A stretch of 27,760 bases of DNA from TMED26 sp002694075. Lineage in GTDB: Bacteria > Pseudomonadota > Alphaproteobacteria > Thalassobaculales > Thalassobaculaceae. The notes below the pieces were generated by a model. The model made no database searches, had not been told where the DNA came from, and saw nothing but the letters and a program-made list of their open reading frames with translations. How positions within the stretch are numbered: the first letter of the stretch is position 1; the number at the start of each line of letters is the position of its first letter. Made by a program: the position numbers and the translations under genes. The stretch spans positions 1 through 27,760 of the forward strand of contig JAYYDT010000127.1 in assembly GCA_036160575.1 (NCBI GenBank), read 5' to 3'. Below are positions 15,920-23,126 of the stretch, piece after piece.

Positions 15920-16924
15920 TTATTCGGCGGCGACGGCGCTGCTTTCAGGCAGCTCAGCATCGAAACAGCGCTGGTAATACTCGGCGACGGTGGTGCGTTC
16001 GACCTCGTCGCATTTGTTGAGGAATGACAGTCGGAAGGCGAAACCCACATCACCGCCGAAAATTTCAGCGTTCTCGGCCCAAGTGATCACCGTCCGCGGC
16101 GACATCACGGTGGAAATATCACCGTTCATGAAACCGGCGCGGGTCAGTTCGGCGAGCGACACCATGGCCGCCAGTTTTTGGCGCCCCGCCTCGCTGTCGT
16201 AGCTGGGCACCTTGGCCAACACGATATTGGTCTCCGCCTCGTGTGGCAGATAGTTGAGCGTCGAGACGATGCTCCAGCGGTCCATCTGACCTTGGTTGAT
16301 CTGCTGGGTGCCGTGATACAGGCCGGTGGTGTCGCCAAGACCGACCGTGTTGGCGGTCGCGAACAAACGGAAATACTTGTTTGGGTGCAGCACTTTGTTG
16401 GTATCCAGCAAGGTCAGCTTGCCATCCACCTCAAGCACTCGCTGAATCACAAACATGACATCGGCACGGCCCGCGTCGTATTCGTCGAACACCAAAGCGA
16501 CCGTGTTCTGCAGCGCCCACGGCAGGATCCCCTCGCGGAACTCGGTGACCTGTTTGCTGTCGCGCAGGACAATCGCGTCCTTGCCGATCAAGTCAATCCG
16601 GCTGATGTGGCTGTCCAGGTTGACGCGCACACACGGCCAGTTGAGGCGCGCCGCCACCTGTTCGATATGTGTCGATTTACCGGTGCCGTGATAGCCCTGC
16701 ACCATTACCCGGCGATTGCGCGCGAAACCGGCCAAGATCGCCAGGGTGGTGTCGTGGTCGAACAAATAGGCGTCATCGAAGGTTGGCGTGTATTCGCTGG
16801 GTTCGCTGAACGCCGGCACGGTCATGTCAACGTCGATCCCAAACACATCGCGCACATTCACCGTGGTGTCCGGTTGATCCAGGTGGTGCGCGGGTTTGCG
16901 TTCGTATTCATGTGCTTGGGCCAT
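15920..16924 (-). CDS. cobS: Cobaltochelatase subunit CobS (AAA+ ATPase)
   Basis: A 334-residue AAA+ protein of the MoxR/Chelatase group. Walker A is GYHGTGKS (77-84), Walker B is LVFDEYD (144-150) and the sensor-1 region reads FRLFATANTVGLGD. The N-terminal 50 residues carry the CobS family extension. It forms hexameric rings with CobT and drives cobalt chelation with CobN. The length is normal. A 71-base gap separates it from the J-domain gene upstream, and a perfect 7-bp hairpin lies in that gap. The same AAA+/VWA pairing is used by unrelated regulators, but the full-length match and the order make CobS the best call. Confidence 0.94.
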   Translation of the reverse strand: MAQAHEYERKPAHHLDQPDTTVNVRDVFGIDVDMTVPAFSEPSEYTPTFDDAYLFDHDTTLAILAGFARNRRVMVQGYHGTGKSTHIEQVAARLNWPCVRVNLDSHISRIDLIGKDAIVLRDSKQVTEFREGILPWALQNTVALVFDEYDAGRADVMFVIQRVLEVDGKLTLLDTNKVLHPNKYFRLFATANTVGLGDTTGLYHGTQQINQGQMDRWSIVSTLNYLPHEAETNIVLAKVPSYDSEAGRQKLAAMVSLAELTRAGFMNGDISTVMSPRTVITWAENAEIFGGDVGFAFRLSFLNKCDEVERTTVAEYYQRCFDAELPESSAVAAE

Positions 16925-16953
16925 GGGGGATCCGTCCAGTGTTTAATCAAAGC

Positions 16954-16971
16954 GGTCGACACGGGTCGACC
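16954..16971 (-). other. 7-bp hairpin between the J-domain gene and cobS
   Basis: GGTCGAC (16954-16960) and GTCGACC (16965-16971) form a perfect stem with a 4-base loop, 30 bases upstream of cobS and 24 bases past the J-domain stop. On the minus strand only a short TTT follows, so it may be a weak attenuator or processing site. Confidence 0.35.
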
Positions 16972-16995
16972 CAACGTGTGTGTGCCCTGGCCGCC

Positions 16996-17562
16996 TTAGC
17001 CCAAGGCCTTCTTCAAGGTGGTATAGGCGTCATTAATCAATTTCAAGCGTTCTTCTGCGTCGCGGTCGCCGCCGTTGGCGTCGGGATGAAACCGTTTGAC
17101 CAACGACTTATAGCGCGCCTTCACCTCGTCAAGGGTAACCGGTGGCGACAGATCCATGATTTGCAACGCCTTTTCCTCGGCGCTTTGGACCCGCGGATGA
17201 TGCCGCTCGGTCCGCTCGCCGCCGGCTTCCTCGCCTTCGAAAAAGTCGAAGGGGTCACGCACGCGCCAGCCACCGGACCCTTTGGCACCGGTGCCAAAAG
17301 GCCAGCTTGGCCGATTCCAGGTGGTCGCCCGGCGCACGTCGGCCTCGATCTCGTCCTCGCTCATGCCGGCGTAATAGTTCCAGGCGCGATTGTATTCGCG
17401 CACATGATCGAGGCAGAACCAAAAATATTCATTCAACTGATTACGGCCTTTGGGCGCGCGAAATTCACCGGCCGACGTGCATCCGGGAACGTCGCAACGG
17501 CGCACCCCCGGCTCCTCGAAAGTTGAGCGCAAGGGGCTCATATCAATGCGTGGCCTGCTCAT
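16996..17562 (-). CDS. Zinc-finger and J-domain protein
   Basis: A 188-residue protein. The N-terminal part holds a likely zinc site C23-x4-C28 ... C50-x2-H53 (CDVPGCTSAG and WFCLDH), and a middle region is rich in Trp, Arg and Asn. A C-terminal J domain of about 60 residues holds ARYKSLVKRFHPDANGGDRD, with the essential HPD at 159-161. J domains stimulate DnaK ATPase; placing it at the C-terminus is unlike DnaJ itself but is usual in this alphaproteobacterial family found next to bolA and cobS. Start ATG 17562 is chosen since it has a promoter directly upstream; ATG 17541 is an alternative with no better ribosome site. The client is unknown. Confidence 0.85.
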   Translation of the reverse strand: MSRPRIDMSPLRSTFEEPGVRRCDVPGCTSAGEFRAPKGRNQLNEYFWFCLDHVREYNRAWNYYAGMSEDEIEADVRRATTWNRPSWPFGTGAKGSGGWRVRDPFDFFEGEEAGGERTERHHPRVQSAEEKALQIMDLSPPVTLDEVKARYKSLVKRFHPDANGGDRDAEERLKLINDAYTTLKKALG

Positions 17563-17569
17563 GGATTGA

Positions 17570-17598
17570 AGTATAGTGCGCTGGTTGGTGATTGGGAA
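17570..17598 (-). promoter_or_regulatory. Promoter of the J-domain gene, possibly leaderless
   Basis: On the minus strand TTCCCA (17593-17598) is separated by exactly 17 bases from TATACT (17570-17575). The -10 box ends 7 bases before ATG 17562, so transcription would start at or next to the start codon. The overlapping plus-strand hexamer TATAGT (17572-17577) could serve as the bolA -10 box, making this a compact bidirectional promoter. Confidence 0.45.
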
Positions 17599-17648
17599 CC
17601 GACACGCCGCCTGGCGCAACTGAATCAACTAAAACAAAAGGATTATCG

Positions 17649-17921
17649 ATGGCCGATAAGGTGAAAGCTACAATTGAACGCAAGCTGCGCGGCGCCTTCG
17701 CCCCCAGCGCCCTGGAAATCGTCGATGAATCCGAATTGCACAAAGGCCATGCCGGATATCGCGCCGGCGGCGAGACGCATTTCCGCGTGACCATGGACAG
17801 CGACCGCTTCGACGGCCTGTCGCGCCTGGCCCGTCAGCGTCTGGTCCACGACGTGCTGGCCGACGAATTGGCCGGCCCTGTTCATGCCTTATCGTTGCGC
17901 CTTGAAAGTACGAACAAATAA
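17649..17921 (+). CDS. bolA: BolA-family protein
   Basis: A 90-residue BolA-like protein. The KH-like fold is evident from the N-terminal helix (IERKLRGAFAP), ALEIVDESELHKGHAG, with a candidate iron-sulphur-binding His in the HKGHAG loop, THFRVTMDS and the RLARQRLVHDVLADEL helix ending in HALSLRL. BolA proteins work with monothiol glutaredoxins in iron-sulphur handling and can act on transcription and morphology. AAAAGGA lies 7 bases before ATG 17649, and the longer open frame upstream has no ribosome site. It diverges from the J-domain gene across 86 bases. Confidence 0.93.
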   Translation: MADKVKATIERKLRGAFAPSALEIVDESELHKGHAGYRAGGETHFRVTMDSDRFDGLSRLARQRLVHDVLADELAGPVHALSLRLESTNK

Positions 17922-18174
17922 TCTTTTCAGCGAACTCACCTCAGAGTTTTAAAGCGGTTCTGGTAAATTAGATTTAAATCAGAATTCTACACTCAGATTT
18001 CGAAATGATACGATTACCATGGTATTTTTTGATCGATTTTTTACAATTTTTACTTGAGACATATACCTTAATATGCGCCTATGGGTTTGGTTTTAACATG
18101 CAAGGTGATGTTCCTGACACCTCTCGGCTGATTGGGCGCGGAGAAGGCAAGGTTTATCGCCGGTTTGCCAGCCG
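17922..18174. other. AT-rich gene-free stretch
   Basis: Bases 17941-18060 contain only 35 G/C in 120, far below the flanking genes. The stretch holds the perfect 10-bp palindrome GATTTAAATC (17971-17980), homopolymer T-runs and promoter-like hexamers. A weak 5-bp AACTC/GAGTT hairpin sits just after bolA. A 61-codon frame at 18005-18190 has no ribosome site and is not called. Confidence 0.6.
18040..18067 (+). promoter_or_regulatory. Candidate promoter for the ribbon-helix-helix gene
   Basis: TTTACA (18040-18045, 5 of 6 to the consensus) is followed after 16 bases by TATACC (18062-18067, 4 of 6). It lies in the AT-rich island, about 110 bases upstream of the gene. AT-rich DNA makes chance matches likely. 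Confidence 0.35.
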
Positions 18175-18492
18175 ATGGGGCTTACCGTGACGTCGCTGAT
18201 CAGCCGGAATATTTATGTCAACGGCCATCGCACCAGCATGCGATTGGAGCCCGAGGTGTGGCGCGCTTTGGAAGATATCGCCGGGTTTGAAAGCCAATCG
18301 ATCAACGCCCTGTGCACCCTGGTCCACAAACTACCGCGCAACGGCAGTCTCACTTCCGCCATGCGCACATTCACTATGCTGTACTACAAGGAATGGGTCG
18401 GCCATCTGATGGTCGGCAGTGGCGCGGTCGCCCCGGCGCGGCTGGACCTGCTGGCGCGAACCACGCGTTTGCTTACCGACCCAATGCTTTAG
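18175..18492 (+). CDS. Ribbon-helix-helix domain protein (RHH_4 type)
   Basis: A 105-residue protein. Residues about 10-80 fit the RHH_4 family: a beta strand with RNIYVNGHRTSMRLEPEVW, then helices containing ALEDIAGFESQSINALCTLV and SLTSAMRTFTMLYY. This is the arrangement of Arc/MetJ-type DNA binders, which dimerise through the strand; many alphaproteobacteria carry one or two copies of this family with no known target. The C-terminal 25 residues are family-variable. ATG 18175 is the outer start; GTG 18187 has GATGGGG at a suitable distance and may be the true one. The gene end converges on the DUF2889 gene 12 bases away, with a small GCCTG/CAGGC hairpin between them. Confidence 0.82.
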   Translation: MGLTVTSLISRNIYVNGHRTSMRLEPEVWRALEDIAGFESQSINALCTLVHKLPRNGSLTSAMRTFTMLYYKEWVGHLMVGSGAVAPARLDLLARTTRLLTDPML

Positions 18493-18504
18493 GCGCCTGT
18501 GACC

Positions 18505-19095
18505 TCAGGCCGATTTAACCGGCGCCGGGCCACGGTAGAAATCGGGGTAATGCTCGCGCACCACCTCGCCGGCATCGGAATAGGCCCAGCAGGTGTTCAA
18601 CAAACGCGGTGGCTGATCGCCAACCTGTTCGTCTTGGGCGCGCCGTTTCTGGTTCCTGCGTTTGCGCGCTTTAAGGCCCCAGGTCGCCTGATAGGCGGTC
18701 GTCGCCATCGGCCCGAGTAATTCAACCAAATGGGTGCAGCCCTCGACCCCGCCGAGCTTTTGGTGAACCACCTTGCGCCAACCGGGACCGATCCGCACCC
18801 CCTTTAAGCGCTGGAAATTGACGGTCACCGCCGGACAAATCTGAAATGGACTGGCGTCGGTCACCGCCTCGACATCCTGGATCACAAAGTCATGATCGAT
18901 GGTCAGGCGTAGCCACATGTCATGAATCGGCGTGCCGGGCGCCAGTTCGCCGCGCCAGGTATTGGGCACGGGGTAGTTTTTAACGTCCGTCAAATGCCCC
19001 TCTATATCGATCAGGTCATCGGCGCGATGATAGGCCTCGCAGGTCACTTTACGGGTATGGATCGGTTCGCGACCGGTGGCGGGGCTGAGCGGCAT
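18505..19095 (-). CDS. DUF2889-domain protein
   Basis: A 196-residue protein starting MPLSPATGREPIHTRKVTCE, the usual start of DUF2889. Further family blocks are DIEGHLTDVKNYPV, PIHDMWLRLTIDHDFVIQDV, EAVTDASPFQICP, GVRIGPGW and GCTHLVELLGPMATTAYQ. No function is established for the family; a link with aromatic-acid degradation clusters has been noticed in other bacteria, but nothing of that kind is adjacent here. The C-terminal third has a basic patch (KARKRRNQKRRAQDE). ATG 19095 is chosen because the open frame further upstream begins only at TTG 19155, and its 20 extra residues are not family-like. The ribosome site is weak. Confidence 0.85.
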   Translation of the reverse strand: MPLSPATGREPIHTRKVTCEAYHRADDLIDIEGHLTDVKNYPVPNTWRGELAPGTPIHDMWLRLTIDHDFVIQDVEAVTDASPFQICPAVTVNFQRLKGVRIGPGWRKVVHQKLGGVEGCTHLVELLGPMATTAYQATWGLKARKRRNQKRRAQDEQVGDQPPRLLNTCWAYSDAGEVVREHYPDFYRGPAPVKSA

Positions 19096-19178
19096 GAGGG
19101 TTTCTCGCGGCGACGGTGGGGCAATGGAAAATACCGCGCTCACCGGATCGGTCAACCGCCGCCAAACCGGCCCCTCGC

Positions 19179-19628
19179 TTAATTCAGCCCACCCGGGCCA
19201 ATCCCGGCGATGAACGCGTCGCGTTCCTCCAAATCGGCCTGCAAGCCGGCCATCACCGCCGCGTGCAAATCACGCACCGAGACGATCCCGACGGCGGAGC
19301 CGTCAGCGACCACCGGCAAATGGCGATAACCGCCCCGCGACATGCGATCCCAAGCTTCGGCCAAGGTGGCGTCGGGGGTCACGCAATCGGGATCGGCGGT
19401 CATCACCGCCGCCAGCGGGGTGGTCGGCGGGTTGCGGTCGGCGGCGACCACCCGGGTGACAATGTCACGCTCGGTGCAGATGCCAACCAAGCAATCGCCT
19501 TCGACCACTAGGATCGCGCTAATCCGATGCGTCGTCATCAACCGTGCGGCGTCATGCGCGCAATCGCGCGGCGTCAGCGTGACCAAGGTTTGTGGGCCAA
19601 TGATGTCAGGTATTCGTCGTTGTTCCAC
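19179..19628 (-). CDS. Two-CBS-domain protein
   Basis: A 149-residue protein consisting almost only of a tandem CBS pair (about residues 12-66 and 77-128), with RISAILVVEGDCLVGICTER and YRHLPVVADGSAVGIVSVRD as the hallmark strands. CBS pairs bind adenine nucleotides and regulate partner proteins; stand-alone ones have no common function. GTG 19628 is chosen because GAGGGGAGG lies 6 bases upstream; an earlier TTG at 19664 would add 12 basic residues but lacks a site. It lies just downstream of the CorC/HlyC-type gene, which carries another CBS pair. Confidence 0.85.
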   Translation of the reverse strand: MEQRRIPDIIGPQTLVTLTPRDCAHDAARLMTTHRISAILVVEGDCLVGICTERDIVTRVVAADRNPPTTPLAAVMTADPDCVTPDATLAEAWDRMSRGGYRHLPVVADGSAVGIVSVRDLHAAVMAGLQADLEERDAFIAGIGPGGLN

Positions 19629-19663
19629 CGCCGCCTCCCCTCGTTGCCGGTGTTTGACCGACA

Positions 19664-19692
19664 AGTATAACGCGCTGCGCGAGGTGACGGAA
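19664..19692 (-). promoter_or_regulatory. Candidate promoter for the two-CBS gene
   Basis: On the minus strand TATACT (19664-19669) stands 17 bases from TTCCGT (19687-19692), with the -10 box identical to that of the J-domain gene. It falls in the gap between the CorC-type gene and the CBS gene. The -35 match is poor. Confidence 0.3.
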
Positions 19693-19696
19693 TTTT

Positions 19697-21043
19697 TTAC
19701 GCGCTTTGCGCGTTGTCGCGCGGCGACGCGGTGTCCGCGTTGGCACGCGGCTGGGTCAAACGCATTTGCGTGATGCGGTTGCCGGCGCGCCGCAAGATTT
19801 TGAAATGAATGCCGTGAAATTGGAATTCCTGACCGGTCTCGGGAATCCGCCGCGATTCATGGAGCACCAGGCCAGCGATGGTCGAGGCCGCCTCATCCGG
19901 CAAATCCCAGCCGAATTCGCGGTTGAGGTCGCGGATCGTCACCTCACCGTCGACCAGCAAGCCGCCGTCGCCCTGCGGCCGCACCCCGTCGACGGCGATA
20001 TCGTGCTCGTCGGCGATATCGCCGACGATCTCCTCGATGATATCCTCCAGCGTGACGATCCCCATGAAGGCGCCATACTCATCGATCACCACCGCGAAAT
20101 GCTCGCGCCGGTCGCGAAAGGCTTGCAATTGGTCGAGCAAACTCGTGGTTTCCGGCACGAACCATGGTTGATTGGTCAAATCGTCGATCGACAGTTCGGC
20201 GATTTCCGCGTCGCTTTTATCGCGTAGTGCCCGCAGCAAGCTCTTGGCGTGCAACACGCCAACGATTTCGTCTTGGTTTTCCCGCCACAGCGGCAGACGG
20301 GTGTAAGGACTTTCAATGACCGCTTGAATCAGCATGCCAACCGGTTGGTCGGCGTCCAGCATGACGACATCACTGCGGTGAGTCATCACGTCCTCGACCC
20401 AGACATCGCCAAGGTCGAGGATGCTGCGCAGCATTTGGCGTTCCTGTTCGGCGTCGGCGTCGGGGCCCTCATGGAGCTCGATCATGCCGCGCAGTTCCTC
20501 TTCGCTTTCCTCGTTGCCGAGGCCGGCGGAGACGCGCACACCGAACAGGCTCAAAACACCGCGCACCACATGCGAGGTGACCCGGTTGATCGGCCCCAGC
20601 ACCCAGACCAACGCGCGGATCGCCGGGGCCACCGCCAGGGCGGCCCGTTCGGCGCGATTGATGGCATAGGTCTTGGGCAGGATTTCGGCGAAGATGATCA
20701 CCAGAACGGTCATCACCACGGTCGCGTAAACCACCCCGGCCTCGCCGAACAAGCCAATCAAAACGCTGGTGGTCAGCACCGATGCCAAAATATTGGCGAT
20801 ATTATTGCCAATCAAGATCGCCCCAATGAGGGCGCCAGGGTTGTCGCGCAAGTCTTCCACCGATCGCGCCCGGGCGTTGCCGCCGCGCGCCAATTGGTGG
20901 ATGCGCGCCCGCGACGCCGCGGTCAGCGCGGTTTCCGAACCCGACAAAAGCGCCGACAGCAAAAGCAGCAAAAAAATGCAGCCGGCGGTGATCGCCACCT
21001 CGACCGTCAGGTCGGCGGCCCAGGCCCACAGGTCGTCGGTCAT
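19697..21043 (-). CDS. CorC/HlyC-family CNNM transmembrane protein
   Basis: A 448-residue inner-membrane protein. An N-terminal DUF21/CNNM domain with three or four helices spans about residues 10-200 and includes LLLSALLSGSETALTAASRA and FAEILPKTYAI. A CBS pair follows (about 215-340, with MTHRSDVVMLD and FAVVIDEYGAFMGIVTLEDI), then the C-terminal CorC_HlyC domain (about 355-430). Relatives export magnesium or affect divalent-cation resistance; the HlyC/haemolysin label is historical. ATG 21043 overlaps the aroB TGA by 4 bases, so it is translated from the aroK-aroB message. Confidence 0.9.
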   Translation of the reverse strand: MTDDLWAWAADLTVEVAITAGCIFLLLLLSALLSGSETALTAASRARIHQLARGGNARARSVEDLRDNPGALIGAILIGNNIANILASVLTTSVLIGLFGEAGVVYATVVMTVLVIIFAEILPKTYAINRAERAALAVAPAIRALVWVLGPINRVTSHVVRGVLSLFGVRVSAGLGNEESEEELRGMIELHEGPDADAEQERQMLRSILDLGDVWVEDVMTHRSDVVMLDADQPVGMLIQAVIESPYTRLPLWRENQDEIVGVLHAKSLLRALRDKSDAEIAELSIDDLTNQPWFVPETTSLLDQLQAFRDRREHFAVVIDEYGAFMGIVTLEDIIEEIVGDIADEHDIAVDGVRPQGDGGLLVDGEVTIRDLNREFGWDLPDEAASTIAGLVLHESRRIPETGQEFQFHGIHFKILRRAGNRITQMRLTQPRANADTASPRDNAQSA

Positions 21044-22179
21044 GGGGCGCTGTCCAAGGCCGCCGCCAACACCTCGATCACCGCCTCGCGGCTGATCGCG
21101 TCGGACAACATGGCCTCGCCAATGGCGGTGGCGAGGACGAAGGTAATGCGTCCGGCGGCGACTTTTTTATCCTTCAACATGTGACGGTAAAGGGCCTCGG
21201 CCGACCACCCGCCGCCGCCCAGGGCGCGCGGCCCGTCGGGCAGGCCGACGGCGGCGAAATGGGCGCGCACGCGGGCCACGTCCTGGCCGTCGCAGAGCCC
21301 GGCGCTACGCGATAATTCCAGCGCCATGAGCATGCCGGCGGCAACCGCCTCGCCATGCAGCACGCCGCCGTCATAACCGGCCTCGGCCTCGAACGCATGA
21401 GCGAAGGTATGCCCGAAGTTGAGCAGGGCGCGCTGGCCTTTTTCACGTTCATCGGCGCGTACCGTGGCGGCCTTGGCGGCGCAACTCACAGCGATCGCGT
21501 GGCGCCGCGCGGCCGGGTCGCCGGCCAGCAAGTCCTGGCCATGGCGTTCCAACCATTCAAAAAAGCCGGCATCGCCGATCAGCCCGTATTTGACGGTCTC
21601 GGCATAGCCGGCGCGTAATTCGCGCGGCGGCAAGCTGTCCAAGGCGGCGGTGTCGATCAACACCCGCTTGGGCTGGTAAAAGGCGCCGACCAGGTTTTTG
21701 CCATGGCCGGTGTTGATCGCCGTCTTGCCGCCCACCGAACTGTCGACCTGGGCCAGAAGGGTGGTCGGAATCTGCACGAAATCGACGCCACGCAGCAGGG
21801 TGGCGGCGGCGAAACCGGCCAGGTCACCAATCACACCGCCACCGAGGGCGATGATTGTGCTGCCCCGCTCGGCGCCGATGGCAAGCATGGATTCGCAAAG
21901 TTCTTGCCACTGTGTGAACGACTTGGTCGCCTCGCCGGCCGGTAGAATCAGCGGATGGGCGTGCCGGCCCAATCTGCCCAAGGCGTCCTGCAGGGGGGCC
22001 AGATAATGGCTGGCCACGATGTCGTCGGTGACGATGAACACCGTGCCCGTGCCAAGGCAATCGGCGAGTAAATCGTCGGCCGCCGCGATTAAACCGGCGC
22101 CGATGTGGATGTCATAACCGCGCGCGCCCAACTCCACGCGCAGCACCTGGCGCGAGTCTTCCATATCCGCCGCGTTCAT
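21040..22179 (-). CDS. aroB: 3-dehydroquinate synthase
   Basis: A 379-residue enzyme of the shikimate pathway that cyclises DAHP to 3-dehydroquinate with NAD and a divalent metal. Motifs are IALGGGVIGDLAGFAAATLL, RGVDFVQIPTTLLAQVDSSV, GGKTAINTGHGKN and the metal-binding GHTFAHAFE and LHGEAVAAGM. ATG 22179 is chosen because GGGAGGA lies upstream and its ATGA overlaps the aroK stop; the longer open frame would add 13 unlikely residues. aroK-aroB pairing is common in proteobacteria. Confidence 0.95.
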   Translation of the reverse strand: MNAADMEDSRQVLRVELGARGYDIHIGAGLIAAADDLLADCLGTGTVFIVTDDIVASHYLAPLQDALGRLGRHAHPLILPAGEATKSFTQWQELCESMLAIGAERGSTIIALGGGVIGDLAGFAAATLLRGVDFVQIPTTLLAQVDSSVGGKTAINTGHGKNLVGAFYQPKRVLIDTAALDSLPPRELRAGYAETVKYGLIGDAGFFEWLERHGQDLLAGDPAARRHAIAVSCAAKAATVRADEREKGQRALLNFGHTFAHAFEAEAGYDGGVLHGEAVAAGMLMALELSRSAGLCDGQDVARVRAHFAAVGLPDGPRALGGGGWSAEALYRHMLKDKKVAAGRITFVLATAIGEAMLSDAISREAVIEVLAAALDSAP

Positions 22180-22778
22180 GACCGTGTCTTTCCTCCCGTG
22201 GTTTTGGGCGCCGCCCAAAAGTCGGCGAGGGCCCGCTCAACCGCCGCGGTGGTTTCCTCAACCGCCACATTGGCGCTGTCGACGACGATGTCGGCCATGC
22301 CATAAACCGGGTAACGGTGATCCATCAAACTTTTTAACGTGGCCCGCGGGTCGGCGGTGTTAAGCAGTGGGCGATGGCTGCGCCGCGCGACTCGTTGGAA
22401 TAACAACTCCAGGTCGGCGCGCAGCCAGACCGTCACCGCGCGGGCCGCCAAATTGGCCCGCGTCACCGCCGACATAAAGGCGCCACCGCCGGTCGCCAGA
22501 ACAATCGGCGGCCCCTCCAACAGGCGGGCGATGACTCGCTCCTCGCCGCGGCGAAATTCACCCTCGCCATAGCGCTGAAAAAAATCGGCGATCGAACAGC
22601 CCGCCGCCCGCTCGATCTCATGGTCGGCGTCGGTGAAGGCGCGCGCCAAACGCTTGGCCAGGCGCTTGCCGACGGCGCTTTTACCGGCCCCCATCAGGCC
22701 GATAAGCGCGACCGTGCGGTTCGGTCCCGGGCGCGGCGCGTTGGAAGCGGCGGTGCCGGCGGTGGCCCCATCGTTCAT
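22176..22778 (-). CDS. aroK: Shikimate kinase
   Basis: A 200-residue P-loop kinase that phosphorylates shikimate with ATP. Walker A is GLMGAGKS (27-34). D50 and D52 in FTDADHEIE contact magnesium and shikimate. FRRGEERVI and LATGGGAF form the substrate site, and R-containing RPLLNT is in the lid. The first 20 residues are a low-complexity Ala/Pro extension. ATG 22778 was chosen; ATG 22823 would add 15 basic residues and has a G-rich upstream stretch, so it is an alternative. Its stop overlaps the aroB start. It diverges from the 44-residue protein gene across 213 bases. Confidence 0.92.
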   Translation of the reverse strand: MNDGATAGTAASNAPRPGPNRTVALIGLMGAGKSAVGKRLAKRLARAFTDADHEIERAAGCSIADFFQRYGEGEFRRGEERVIARLLEGPPIVLATGGGAFMSAVTRANLAARAVTVWLRADLELLFQRVARRSHRPLLNTADPRATLKSLMDHRYPVYGMADIVVDSANVAVEETTAAVERALADFWAAPKTTGGKTRS

Positions 22779-22893
22779 CGCCAACCGCCTCGCCGGCCGC
22801 CGGTCGCCGATGCGACAGGCCATCGTCGCCCCCGGCTCACGGGCGGCGGCAAAGATTGAATACCGCGGGCGGGGGCGGTAGATTTTCCCATTG

Positions 22894-22921
22894 TTGCCAT
22901 ATTTCAATCTTACCATATCGT
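22894..22921 (+). promoter_or_regulatory. Candidate promoter for the small membrane protein/exported protein/xerD operon
   Basis: TTGCCA (22894-22899) is followed after 16 bases by TATCGT (22916-22921). The same two hexamers, 17 bases apart, precede accA. The start of transcription would be near 22928, leaving a leader of about 64 bases. Confidence 0.45.
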
Positions 22922-22991
22922 TGTTTCGGACGGCTAGGCACGACATCGCCGAACATGACATCCGCCACAAGACCACAATCGGAAAGGCGCC

Positions 22992-23126
22992 ATGCGAAAA
23001 TATTTGATTGTCCTTGGGTGCCTCGCGCTGATTGTCGCGGGCGGCGGTTTTTTTCTAACAACTTGGGAAATTCCGGCGCCAAAGCGGATGGTCGAAAAGG
23101 TCATTTCCCATGATCGCTTTAAATAG
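22992..23126 (+). CDS. Small single-pass membrane protein, 44 residues
   Basis: The frame from ATG 22992 reads MRKYLIVLGCLALIVAGGGF then FLTTWEIPAPKRMVEKVISH and DRFK. A basic N-terminus and one hydrophobic helix (about 4-23) are followed by a short polar tail with a conserved-looking W-x-I-P-A-P and V-E-K-V-I block. GGAAAG lies 5 bases upstream, a good ribosome site. It overlaps the next gene by 17 bases. I believe similar small proteins occur upstream of xerD in other Rhodospirillales, but I cannot name a family. The likely topology is an uncleaved anchor with a periplasmic tail. Confidence 0.75.
   Translation: MRKYLIVLGCLALIVAGGGFFLTTWEIPAPKRMVEKVISHDRFK

Noticed and set aside
18005..18190. 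61-codon frame in the AT-rich island starting MIRLPWYFLIDF
   Set aside because: No ribosome site, changes character midway from AT-rich to GC-rich codons, and runs into the ribbon-helix-helix gene in another frame; its hydrophobic look follows from T-rich sequence.
19691..19713. Hairpin with a homopolymer run at the end of the CorC-type gene
   Set aside because: On the transcribed minus strand the stem is followed by an A-run rather than a U-run, so it does not fit an intrinsic terminator.
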